A stretch of 64,000 bases of DNA. It comes from Symbiodinium natans (lineage: Eukaryota; Sar; Dinophyceae; Suessiales; Symbiodiniaceae). The notes under the pieces were generated by a model, which worked only from the letters and a program-made list of their open reading frames with translations, was not told the DNA's origin and did not search any database. The stretch spans positions 955,992 through 1,019,991 of the forward strand of contig CAJNDS010000236.1 in NCBI GenBank assembly GCA_905221605.1, given 5' to 3'. Shown here piece after piece: positions 36,801-49,800 of this stretch (position 1 is its first letter; every line of letters starts with the position of its first letter). The translations under genes and the position numbers were made by a program.

Positions 36801-39800
36801 CCCTTGAATCTCCAGCCCTGGGTCCTAAGCCCTGAACCCCAAACCCCAAACTGAACCCGAAACCCGAAACCCTTAACTCCAAACCCCCAAACCCGTAACC
36901 CTAAACCCTAAACCCCAAACCCTAAACCCCGAGCCCTAAACCCGAAACCCTCAAAGCGCGCACACAGCCCTGGGCTCCCCCGGCCCAGAAAGTTCGGTCT
37001 AACGGCAATGCGTTGGTTTGCCACAACCTCAATCTTGCGGGATCTTAGTGGGAGAGGGATTTAGGGTTTAGGGTCTGGGGTTCAGGGTTTGGGGGATATG
37101 GTTCAAGGAATTTGGTATATAACTTCCAGCACCCCGATATAAATAAACTCCGCAAGGGAGGTTACAGGGTACCCAAGTACCCTGACTCCCTACGAAGAGC
37201 CAGTAGGCAATTTGGGGCTTTATGACAAGGCCGGATTTTAGGGCTTAGGCTTTAGGAACCTGGGGATCTATGGCAGAACTGGGGTGGAATTGGGGACCCC
37301 ATAGGAGCTTTACTACGTTCGGCAGGGTTGCGTAGGGATTGGGGCCTACGGCGCCCCAGTAGCCTGAGAACAAAGGGTGCCCTGCTTATTACCGTGGTTA
37401 AAAGGGTTTCTAAGGGATGATGCGGAACCTTTCATCCTAGGAAAGGACTCAGGAGCACAACCGAGCAACCCAGCAAACGGCACAAAAGTTGGGATTTCCC
37501 CCCTTCTACTAACAGCCCTTAATAGTTAGAGATTATAGTACCCTCTATTACGATCCCGAGTAAGGACTGTTAGTATAAGGGGGGACATCCCAAGGCAAAA
37601 GGATGGACTAGGGCTTACCTCGAACTCGAACCACCACCAGCCGCCCCCCCCCCCCCCCAAGCAGCAAGCAAAGGGCGAGCAGCGAGCACAGGCGAAGCAG
37701 GGCCTCTTTATGACTAGCGCCACTCCACCCCCTCACCCCCCCCGCCAAAAAAAAAAAAAAAAAACGAAAGGACACCCGGTGCAGACGCACCCGCACTCTT
37801 CATAAGCAGCCCAACCCCACCAACAGCAAGATAAGCCCTACTTCGTGTACCCTTGGTAGCCCAGCAGCCATACTACAGTAAGACTGCCCTTGTTGAGGTT
37901 GGTTGCTTTGATATAGCGGAACCTAGCACCCAACAACTGGACCAGGCTGGCCCACAAAGCCCTCCGGAAAAAAACAAAAAATTGAGTGTGATCCTCCTGA
38001 AACTCCATAAGGGAAAATATAGAATGCCCCAAGGGGCCTACCCAGTGGTCTACCAAGCTACCGAGCTTCATGTGCCCTCAACCCTAAACACTAAACCCTA
38101 AAACCCCTAGGTACACAAGGTCAATGGTCTCCTGGCGGAGTTATAAGGGGATCAATTCCAACAAGCAATACGGGTGGCTTCCGCAAGTGGGTAAACCCCC
38201 CCCCCCCCCCCAACATCACGTGGAGGCCATATAGACCTTACTTCGAGTAACCCTGAACCCTAAACCCTAAACTCCGAACCGAGGTCTTGACTGGGAATGC
38301 CCAGCCGTACAGCTCCAGCTTCTCGTACTCATGGGCGAAGAAGAGCCTGGCTGGCTACCAAGGCCCTAAATTGTAGAGAAAGGGCGCTGAGGGTTTAGGG
38401 TTTATAGGGTTTAGGGTTTAGGGTTTAGAGTTTTCATCCCTACATGCAGGCTACCGTCCTGTCCCCTGCGACAAGGGTCCAAGCTCGGACCGGTCTTCAG
38501 GCATACACTCCTCTTTGCATCTAACCCTAAGGGTCCATGTACCTAAATAGGGAACACTTGGGCCTTAAAGTACTTCCTACATAGGGACTGTTGGGCCCAA
38601 GTATCTAACAATGAGGTACATGGACCCTCAGGGGAAAGGCAGCCGTGATAACTGATACAATCTTCGTTGTGATGTAGTGGCCTTGGGAGAACCCTAATGG
38701 GGCAAACGAAAAGGCGCCCTTTTTTGAAGCGTGATGTCACATCCCCTTTTTTGAAGCGTGATGTCACATCCCCAATCATGGCCCGGCTTTACGGGAACAT
38801 CCCAAGAAAACCGCTGCTTTTGGCTGCGTACGGTCTAGGGTTCAGGGCTTGCCCTTCAAGCTGTCAACCCCTAAACCCTGAACCCTGAACCCTGAACCCT
38901 AAACCCTAAACCCTAAACCCTAAACCCTAAACCCTAAACCCTGGCGAGGGGCCCTGTGTCCAAGTTGGTCACAATCAGCTCGCGGAGGTGAACCTGCGTC
39001 AGGCAGAGGGTCTCCCTAAGGGTCCATGTACCTAAACCCTAAACCCTAAACCCTAAACCCTAAACCCTAAACCCTAAACCCTAAACCCTAAACCCTACAG
39101 ACCCTAAACCCGGGAACACTTGGGCCTGAAAGTGCTTCCGAAAAAAGGGACTCTTGGGCCCAAGTATACAACAATGCGATACATGGACCCTTAGGGTCTG
39201 CAGCCGCCGAGTCTGAATGTAAGGGTAGTTGCGTGGTCCCTTGTTAATGGGCCCTTCGTAAGGGGCCATACCCGTACATCTGAAACTCGACTGAGGAGAG
39301 CCAAGGGCTTCGGCGACCGGAGTCCCCAGCTAGCCAGAAATTTCGGTGTGCGCATGCAGCGCGGGAAGATACGTGGAGGTTCATGGGTACTTCTAACCCC
39401 ATTCAACTGTACATCTAGCCTAGTTGCGGGTCTTAGGGGGCTTAGAAGTACATATTTGGGGTTACAAGTGCCAATGAACCTCCAAGTACTGAACCACTTG
39501 CCCGCCCACCCGGCAAGGTAAACTCCCCAAAGCCCCAAACACCCTTCAGAAAGAACATGTGCACCTTCACTCACAAACAGGATCCATTCATATAGTCTAT
39601 GCTTTTTTGATCAAAGCCCTAAACCCTACACCCTCCTCACCCTAAAACCGAAACCCTGAACCCTAACACCCCCCCCCCCCCCTCGGAAACTGGGAAAACG
39701 TGCCTCCTGTGGCTCAGGCCATGCGATATTGAGCTTACGGATGGGCGTTGTGCAGGTCATGTAGGTGTTGTTGCGGACTGGGCGGTGCAGGGTTTAGGGT

Positions 39801-40795
39801 TTAGGGTTTGGGGTTTGGGGTTTAGGGCAGCTGACATGTTACAAGGGTTAGGGTTCAGAGGGTTTATAATTAGGGGCCGAGGGCATAGGGGCTTATGGAG
39901 GTTTACTGGGCTTAGTGCCCACCCCCTCTACCCACCAAGAAACAAAAGCTAATCAAGACGATGCTAAGTCGCTTCCTTGGCTAAGAGCGCGTCTGTGTTT
40001 GGGGTTTTACGGCTTCGGGTTGAGGGTTAAGGACCCTCAGCCCTAAACCCTAAACCCAAGAGTCGGGGGTCCGTTTGGGCCTTTTGAGGCTGAATGGTGC
40101 CGCGTTGATATAGGACCCCAAAAAGACACAACTTAGAAAAATATGCAAAAGAAGCCCATTTTAGTTCGACCTAGACCCGAACCGCCCCTGGCGCCAAGAA
40201 CCTGCACCCAAAATGCCGGAAACCTGGAGCCCTAATTAAACCCTAAACGCCCCCCAAAACCCCGAACCCTAAACCAAATCTTAAACCCTAAACCCTGAAC
40301 CCCAAACCCTAAACCCCAAACCCCAAACCCTAAACCCTAAACCCTAAACCCGCAAAACCCTAAACCCTAATTAAACCCTAAACCCGCAAAATCCTCCAAG
40401 GCCACCCCTCCGGGACCCCGGACGCCGATGCTGGAAGCCCAGCGTGGCGTCGAAGATGGAGGGCTCGTCGGACCACATCTCGGTGTCGCTGTACCTATAC
40501 AAGGAGGCGCGCCCTTCCTTAGGGTTTAGGGTTTAGGGTTCAGGGTTCAGGGTTCAGGGTTTGGGTTTGGGGTTTGGGGTTTAGGGTTTTGGGTTTAGGG
40601 TCTAGGGTTTAGGGTGCAGGGTTTAGGATTCAGGGTTTAGGGCCCGACAAGGAGGGGCCCCCTTACCATGCTAACTGCAGTTAAGGGACCTAGAACCTCA
40701 GTTAGGGTCTTCCAGACATTTTAGGCTTCCAGGCATCTCAAAACCCCTTTCAGCGAAACCCTGGCAACCCTCAGAACCCGACCCTGGTCCCCTCC

Positions 40796-40850
<55 letters not shown>

Positions 40851-43800
40851 CCCTCCCCCCCCTCCGAATAAACCGTAAGCCCTAAACCCTAAACCCTAAA
40901 CCCTAAACATGGCCCCTTCGGGTGCCTTGAACTTATACTACTCTCAGCCCTAAGTTCCAGGTTTAGGGTTTAGGGTTTAGGGTTTAGGGTTTAGGGTTTA
41001 GGGCAACTCGCGCACCAAGTCGTTTCTTCCAGGCCCTGGTCGGTTACGTTCAGGTTCACCTGGCTTTCAACGGGGCGCGCCCAAAGTTTGGGCCCAAAGC
41101 ATGACCCTAAACCCTAAACCCTAAACCCTAAACCCTAAACCCTAAACCCTAAACCCTAAACCCTATTGCCCCATATTATCGTTCTGATAGGCCCTGAAAC
41201 ACACTTCAAACGCTCAAGCTCCCTCATCTTCTGGGCTGAGGGCTGAGAGCGTTTCTTCGGGAGGAGATCAGGGCTTAAGGGGGTTTAGGGTTTAGGGTTT
41301 AGGGTTTAGGGTTTAGGGTTTAGGGTTTAGGGTTTAGGGTTTAGGGTTTCGGGATTAGAATAGGGTTTTGGGGGTGTTATAGTATCATTGCAAAGGGACC
41401 ATCAAGGAATGCTGTTAGAAATTAGTCCGACCCCTGCATTCCTTCGGTCCTTCTGCAGAGAAACCTGCTCAAAGTCAAGCTCTGTCTCAGAGATGGCCCT
41501 TAACATCACCGAAAAACCTGTTCCTGAATATGATCCTCTTGAGCCCAATAAGGGCTTAAACCCAACAAGGCTTTAGGGTTTAGGGTATGATCCTCTTCAA
41601 CCCATCAATAAGGGAAAATGTATAAAATGTCCCAAGGGCCTACCTAGTTCTGGAGCCCTCGGACACATGAGAGCTCCCAGGGAAGAAGGTGGGCTTCTGA
41701 TACGAAGGCGTTCCAGGGTTTAGGGTTTAGGGTTTAGGGGTTTAGGGTTTTGGGGTTTAGGGGTTCGGGGGTTTGGGGTTTGGGGTTTGGGGTTTGGGGT
41801 TTAGGATTTAGGGTTTAGGCATTGCAACATCTTTGGGCTATCGCTGCACATCGTGAACCCTGAAACCCTAAACTTTTAACCAAAAAAGCCTACGCCCTGA
41901 ACCCTGAACCCCTGCATTCAGCAGGGGAGTAAACCCTAAACCCTAAACCCTATACCCTAAACCCTAAATCCTAAACCCTCTGCCGCTCATCCCCTCCCAC
42001 GTGCCGGCCCGACGTGGGTGTACTTACAGCCAGGATGGCCCAAGTTGAACCTGATTCTTCTAACTCTCACATTTTTGTTTTTCCGGTCTTAGGGTTCCGG
42101 GCTTAGGGTTTAGGGCTACTTTCCCTCGGTTTTAGGGGTCCGGGTTTAGGGTTTAGGGCTACTTTTCCCTCGGTTTTAGGGTTCCGGGTTTAGGGTTTAG
42201 GGCTACCCTATACACCTTAAACCCGACTACACCAGCAGCTTAAACTTAAACTTTAGACCTTAACCTAGAGAGTGCTGCAGGCAGACCCACCGTGTCCGCA
42301 GAGTTGGAAGGCAGCATGAACAGGGAGGGCCAGGGTTCGGGAGCAAGCCTCTCGAATCCCCTAATTGGGGTTTGGGGTTTGGGGGGTACCTACTGAGACC
42401 TACTGAAGCTCCCTACCTACTCAGAGCTCGTGAGCTCCATCGCCTGCGTCGCCTCGCCCCCGCTCGGGGGGAGAGAAGTGAGGCTGGGCCGAGCCAAAAC
42501 CCCTTAATTAAGGAATATACCCCAATTCAAAGGGTCCTTAGTATGATTTGGAAGATTTGGGGTCTAGGGCTATGGTTTTGGGACCCCAGATCAGAGAAGC
42601 ATGAGCCTTCAGGGTTGGGGATTCTGAAAGAGTCGAGCACTCCTGAGACCGAACCTAAACTCCAAACCTCAAAGCCTGCTTAGAAGCTCTGTTGACTTCG
42701 AAGGTTTACTTGGTATCCCTTGGCACCCCCATCATCATCCCCATAACCCACCTTACTAACCCTACCTACTAACCCCACAAACGAACCCCCAAAACGGCTG
42801 CCACATGAAGGGGGGTGCTGAGGCGACCATTTGGGCGGGAGATCTTCGGCACCCGCGCCGAGGAGAAAAAAACGCCCCAAACCCTGAACCCCAAACCCTA
42901 AACCCTAAACCCCAACCCCAAACCCCAAACCCCAAACCCCAAACCCCAAACCCCAAACCCTGCTCGGCGCCGTGCGCGTCGGCCCAGGTTGTATACGACT
43001 GGGGTGTGCCAGTGAGCGTGCCATCCAGGTCCCAGTAGACTTCCTGGGCTTCTACTGTTTGCTATTTTGCTTGTTCCTTTTCAGGGTAATATCGGGATTC
43101 TTATCTTTTGTTCTTTGGGGGTTCTTCAGCAAATAGCAGGCGGTTTCCATAAGGGCCCATGTCCTTCATTGTTATATTGCTTGGGCCCCAAAGTCCCGAT
43201 GTAGGAGGTGCTTGATGGCCCAAGTATAGGGTTTAGGGTTTAGGGTTTAGGGTTTAGGGTTTAGGGTTTAGGGTTTAGGGTTATTTAGATACATGGACCC
43301 ATAGGGTTTAAGAAAGCTTGGGGCTCGAGGGGGCCAGGGGGCATGGAGAATTTTTTGGGGGCGTAGGGTTTTAGGGTCTTCGGGGGTGTCAAGTTTGGTT
43401 CTACGGCCTTTTGGGGTCTTGAGGTTTAGGTTTGTAGTTTTAGGGGGCAGCTCAACATTCATCCCTGGACCTCTGTGCCCTTTATCTTGGGGCTGCTGTC
43501 AGACCCCTTTGAGGTCCATTGGGAGTTATTGGGGCTTAGGGCTTAGCCTGGATTGTCTTGGCGCAGTCGAGGCATTCGACGTGAGCTCCGCCGGTGATTC
43601 CGTTCCGTTCCGGTATGTGGGCAGCAAAGCCCTGTATAAAGCCTGAACCGTAAGCCCTAAACCCTAAAGCCTACAACCCCAAACCCCAAACCCTAAGCCC
43701 TGGGGTTTAGGGGTTTAGGGGGGATCAGTAGTTATGGTCTCGAATGTCTGCTTCCGCAAGACCCGGCCTTCTTGAAGACATGGATTCTCCTGGTGACGTT

Positions 43801-46800
43801 GATGAAGCCTCGGATGGTCGTTCTCGGGGTCTAGGGTTTAGGGTTTAGGGTTTAGGGCTTAGGGTTTAGGGTGTTGGGTTTCGGTGGCAACTTTGGCGCA
43901 GAATGAAGAGGCATGCTCAGCCATGAAGATTTAGTCCGACTGAGACCCTGCCCGCCACCCCCCCCCCCCCCCCAGTTACCCCAATAGAAGTCTTATAAGC
44001 CCAAAGTAAAGGGGTTTCGCAGCCATCAGCAAGGGTACTCTGGTGGTCGAAGCCGGAACCCCTCTATCCGAAAAAGGATAGGGCTTATCCATTTCGGGGG
44101 CTCTGGAAAGGCTTGAACCCTATAGCCCCATAAGATCCCATAAGCCTTCAAGCTGAAGACTGATAAGCCGCACCGGGAGTAAGCAAAACCATCACTCAAA
44201 GAGTGTAGGTTTTGGGGGGCTTTAGGCTTTAGGGGCGCGCCTTCTTCTAGGAATACACCTGAATTATGTTGATTCCCCTTGTTTCGTTTGTTGTGTTACT
44301 CAAATGAACTGAAGAGCTTGGGTCAACAACAGGCTGGTGGGAGGGCACCGAATGGTTTGTGCCATGGGAGCACCAGCGGAATCGGATCTTCAGGAACACA
44401 CATGGGCATTTCCCAAAATAGGGGTACGTATCCCGTTCTTACCCCAAATCGAATAGAATCCCCTTGAAGGGACCCCCGAGAAGGGTACCCCTTTTTCGGG
44501 AATTACCCACATGGGCGAAGTCTTACGACTAAAGTCTACTGTAAGTCCTGACCCTAAACCCTAAACCCTAAACCCTAAACCCTAAACCCTAAACCCTAGA
44601 CCCTAAACCCTAAACCCTAAACCCTCCTGAGCCACAAGCCCGAAAACCCTGAAGAGTTCCCCGGCTCTGACCTCAAGGAGCACCTCTGTGATCCCCTAAA
44701 CCCCAAGCCCTAAACCCTAAATCCTAAACCCTAAATCCTAGACCCTAAACCCTAAACCCCCAAATCCTAAACCCTAAACCCTAAATCCTAAACCATGAAT
44801 CCTAAACTCCAAACTCTACACCCTAATCTTAAACCTTAAACGGCTTGGGGAGCTGTTTCAAGGTTTAGGGTTCAAGGGTTCCTTTGGGAATAGGACAATG
44901 GGAGGACATTTGGTTCAGGGCCCTATGACGACTAGCTGCAGTCAGCTGATTCCACCCACCTGCAAACCCCCCCCCCCCCCCGCCCCCCACCCCCTTGGCC
45001 CTGCCGCTGGTCCTTATTCGTCCTGCAACACGTTTGTGCGACCCCTGAAATTGCGTCTGACGCGCATGAACTGGGTAGCCCAGTAACTGTTTGATAACAA
45101 CGGAACCAAACACAAACCGGAAACAAAGGGCACCACTGGGCTCTCCAAGGAATGCAAAAGCCACTGGGCTACCACTGGGATACAAAAGCCACCCAAAACC
45201 CAAAAAAACAAAAATCCAAAAACCCAAAAACCCAAAAGCCCTAAACCCTAAGACCTTAGAACCCTACCTAGAACCCAAAAACCCCAAAACCCTAAAGGAA
45301 AACACAAAAGCAAGGAGCTGAGACCCTGGAAGCGGTAGGTGTGGACGCCCTGGCGCCACTTCGCCAGGCTCCTCGGCGCCGTGGTTTAGGATTTAGGATT
45401 TAGGGTTTAGGGTTTAGGGCTTAGGGCTTGTGCAGTCGTGGGCCCTCAAAGCCTATGAGGAAAGTAGCTGCAACCCCGCAAACCCTAAACCCCCCTAAAG
45501 CCCTAAACCCTACACCTAAACCATAAACCCTGAACGGCCCACAGCACCTTCGACCCTAAACCCCAACCCTAAACAGCAGGTTTTGTTTTGATTGGTGTTG
45601 TTTCTTGGGGGAGGGAGGGGGGGAGGGGGCGAGGGGCGGGGAGGAGTGGGGAGGCAGGGAGGGGCGGGGAGGAGCGGGGAGGGGGGGGGGGGGGGGGGTG
45701 GAAGAGGGACTGTTCGCCATGAAGGGAAAGCTGGTCTCCTATTCATGTTTTGAGAACAAGGGCCCCACTGCAACCCCAAACCCTAAACCCTAAACCCTAA
45801 ACCCTAAACCCTAAACCCTAAACCCTAAACCCTAAACCCTAAACCCTAAACCCTAAACCCTAAACCCTACTCTAACGGGACACGCGATCGCTCCCTGTGC
45901 AGCACCGAAGCGACTGTACAAGGCTGAGGGTTCCGGCCAGCACTTCGAGCAGCCCTTGAAGACCGGCGACTGGGCGGTTTAGGGTTTAGGGGTTTGGGGT
46001 TTAGGGTTTAAGGGGTTTAGGGTTTAGGGTTTAGGGGTTTAGGCTTTAGGGGTTTAGGGTTTAGGGCTAGGGGGGTTTAGGGTTTAGGGGTGTATAGGGT
46101 TTAGGGGTTTGTGGGGTTTAGGGCCTCGGGGGGCTTTTATAGGAGGCTTTAGCAACGAAAGCCGCCCATATTTCCTAAGGCTACGAGAGTTTGAGGTGCA
46201 GGGTTCCGGGCATACTCCAGGTAAGCTTGCGAAGCAACGGCAAGGGAGGCAAAACCCGAAACCCGAAATGCCCCTCATATTCTACACCCAAAGCAGCCCA
46301 TGTCCCCACCCTAACGAAGCCCAAGCCGTCTGCCTAAACCCTAAACCCTAAACCCTAAACCCTAAACCCTAAACCCTAAACCCTAAACCCTAAACCCTAA
46401 ACCCTAAACCCCGACACCTCGAAACCTCCAAACCTCCAAAACCCAAACCCCTAAACTGCGGCTGAACCCCAGCCGCGCGCCTCGCCCAAGTTCACCCACA
46501 TGGAATCCGCAGTCAGGAACTGCTCATTCTGCGGCAGCAGGACGGACCTGACAGTTGGAGCAGTTGGAGTTTCTTGCGTTTGTTCTTTTTGTTGGGGCGG
46601 GGGGGGAAGTCCAGGGTTTCCGGGGTTAAGGCCCTTGTGGGGCCCAAGATGGTTGAGGGTTGAGGTTCCTGGCACAAGTGGTCCATTGAGCAGACAGAAA
46701 TGGTTTTGGCGAGCTTGTAATTCTCCTCATCTGGACCCGAAGTATGGCTGTACCTGAATTTGCGGTTTAGGGGTTATTCGGTTGTTGTCAACGATAACGA

Positions 46801-49800
46801 GGGGTCAGACGGCATTTGCATCCACAAGAAAAGCCAAATGCCCACATGGTCAGACATGTCAAACTTCAAACGCAATACTTACCTAACCCTAACTACTAGC
46901 TAAAAAATATATTGCTGCAATATAGGGGACATATACATATACATATAAATATAAATATAATTATAAATATCAATAAATATATAGATAATATATATATATA
47001 TGTGTGTGTGTGTGTGTATTGTTTTTTGGGGGGAGGGTGTTCTTAAGCAAATAGCAGCTAAGGGCCTAAGTTTCATAAGACTGCGGGTCCTTCCAGACAA
47101 GGACACATTGACTCATACCCAAACTCGTGCCACACTGGGTGCCCGCGGTAGTCAGCTTAAACGGCCCCTTCCGCCCCACGCAAGCCACACCACCTTGAAT
47201 ACATCACCTACTTGAGAGCCTTGCTGATAAACGTACCAGCCCTAAACGCTGAAACCCAAACCCGAAACCCCTAAGAGCACCTGAAACCCTTAAGCAACTT
47301 ACATAGGGGATAGGATTAGGGGGACCCTTGGGGATACAGACCCTCTGAGTAAGGTCCCTTGTTAAGGGAGCCAGAAGAGGGTTAAGAAGGGGTTCCCTTT
47401 TAAGGGTCCCCCTTATCCCACCTAGGATTACACCCCTATGCCCACACCCCAAGTCTGACAAAGCAATGCTAGGCCCGACGCTGGGACTGACGCGAGGACT
47501 TCTTGTGGAGATTCTGCGGCAGAACAGCACAGAACACGGAGTCCTCCGGACCGGTTTAGGGTTTAGGGTTTAGGGTTTAGGGTTTACTAGTTCATTGTTG
47601 GGATAATATTAAAATTTTAAATTTATATTCCTTATTGGGTTTAGGTACCCTTAAAAATGTAAAATGTCACCCAACTATGACAAAGTTTAGGGTTTTAGGG
47701 TTTTAGGGTTTAGGGTTTAGGGTTTAGGGTTGTCAGGTTTTCAGGGTTTTGGGTTTTAGGGCAATATGCGATCTTTTGGATTTTGGAGGCTGGGCCCAGG
47801 ACGTGTGAGGGGGCGGGCATTGTTGGGGTTTTTGGCTTGGAGAACTTGGGTGCTCTTTGCACCCTGGACTCTTGTAAACACGCGCAGCCTTCCCTCTAAG
47901 AGCCCATATACCTGTATAGTATATGGGTGGCTGTCAATATTCCTTCTTCCAGGAACGGCGGATGCTGTATAGTATATTATACTGGGACCTTAAAGGGATC
48001 ATAGTAGCTTTAGGGCCCAGGCACATACGATGACAAAAACCAAGACGCAATGACACAGAAACGCCGGAATTGCTACCAGGAAAACAAAACCAAAGTCTTG
48101 GAGAATCAGGCTCAGAAAGTGTTGTGTCAATGTGGCTCGACACATAGAAAAGAGGACAAAGCTAGACACTTAAAGACGAAACACACACCTGATATTTTTC
48201 GTCTCATGACAAGTATGATACATGCAGCTTGCAATGTTCCCCTTACAAAACCAGTCCTTCACAGGGATTACAGTACCACTATTATACTCCCTATTCAGGA
48301 CTGTAAGTATAGGGGGAACATCCCAACATGCAGTTCCTGAATATGTGTGTGTGTAGAAATGAAGCCAGCTTGTCTTGAATCGGTTCTGATGTTGCGCAAT
48401 CTTATCCCTAAACCATATTCTATTTAAGAAAGACTATTCAAGAAGACCATTTCCACTTTCTACGGGTAGGAGTTTCGGATTGGGTGTTGTTGGTTTAAGG
48501 TTGAGGTATAGGTTGTTATGCTTTGGGTGGTGGTGCATAGTTACAAAAAGGAAATGGTCTCCACTAACTTAAACCCCTAAGCCCTAAACTGCAGCGCCCA
48601 CAACTAAGGCACACCCTAAACCCTAAACCCTAAACCGTCCTTGATGTGCGGGATGTTCAGGTAGTCCGTCTCCCACTTGCCACCGTGCGGCACGCCCGCT
48701 GCTTTCTTGAACTTGACGATGAAAATGTCTTGCCTCGGGCGCTTAAGAGTGGGGGTTCGGGGTTAGGGTTTAGGGTCTAGGGTTTAAGGTTTAGGGTTTG
48801 GGTATCCTTTTGAGGGTTCCTAGAATCAAAAGAATACTGTTTTCGGGCAAAAACAGGGTACCTCGATTTGGGGAACACCCAAGTGCCGTTTTCTTCCAAC
48901 AAAAATTTCCACGACGCCCCAATGGACCGAGGAGGTCAAGCAGAGGCTCTCGGCAGGTCCAGGCGAATGACGCACACAACCCTAAACCCTGAACCCTAAA
49001 ACCCTAAACCCTAAACCCTAAACCCTAAACCCTAAACCCCAGCAACCCATGAGCCCTACACCTCGAAACCCGCAAGCCCTACATCCTCAAAACCCTTAAG
49101 CCCCTAAGCCCTCAAAACTGCTTGAGCCAGTATGCCCGAAAAGTACCCGAAAAACCTCACTCCCAAACCCGAAAACACCTCGCGCAACTCTTGAGGCTGC
49201 TACGATTTCGCCTCGACGGACGTCATGTGGTGGTTGTGGACGGAGCCCATCTTTGCCAAAGCCCCCAGCTGGGGCTTAGGGTTTAGGGGATTGGGGGGGT
49301 ACCTACCCTCGCCAGGGTGCCCCCCTCCCCCCCCCCCCAACTAGTTCTACGTCTAAATTGAGTAAAAGGAGTTCTAACTTAGGCGATATGTGCCCCTTAG
49401 TTCCCCGTCCTATAGCAAACTTGCTAGGTACCGACGGCCCTCGAACCTCCATATGACCTATGGTTTTAATGACGAGTCCCCAGAAAAGCTATGCTGTTTA
49501 CTACGAGTACCCTGAAAAGACACAACGGGAAAAACAAGTCGCCAACAAAAGAAAAACACACAAACACTCACCAAAAACAGTAATATAAACCATGCCTCAA
49601 AGCCCCTTCAAAGAGATTGGGGCACCAACAGCAGTATATACATCCCTAAACCCTAAACCCTAAACCGTAATCCCTGAACCTTAGCATCGCTGCAAAACCA
49701 TTGTCTCAAGGTTTGGGGGTTGAGGTGCAGGATTTCCATGATCCCTTGCAGTCATAGTAGACACATTATTTGAAAATCCTGGATAGTGCAGCTGCCTTTG

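Noticed and set aside
43569-43612. Plus-strand exon AVEAFDVSSAGDSVPFR with GTATGT donor
   Set aside because: The minus strand of the same bases gives exon 35, which links exons 34 and 36 in phase and has an acceptor.
48905-48975. Possible exon between exons 25 and 26 (SSVHWG or LLDLLGPLG)
   Set aside because: No frame keeps phase with both neighbours, and part of it belongs to a palindromic element.
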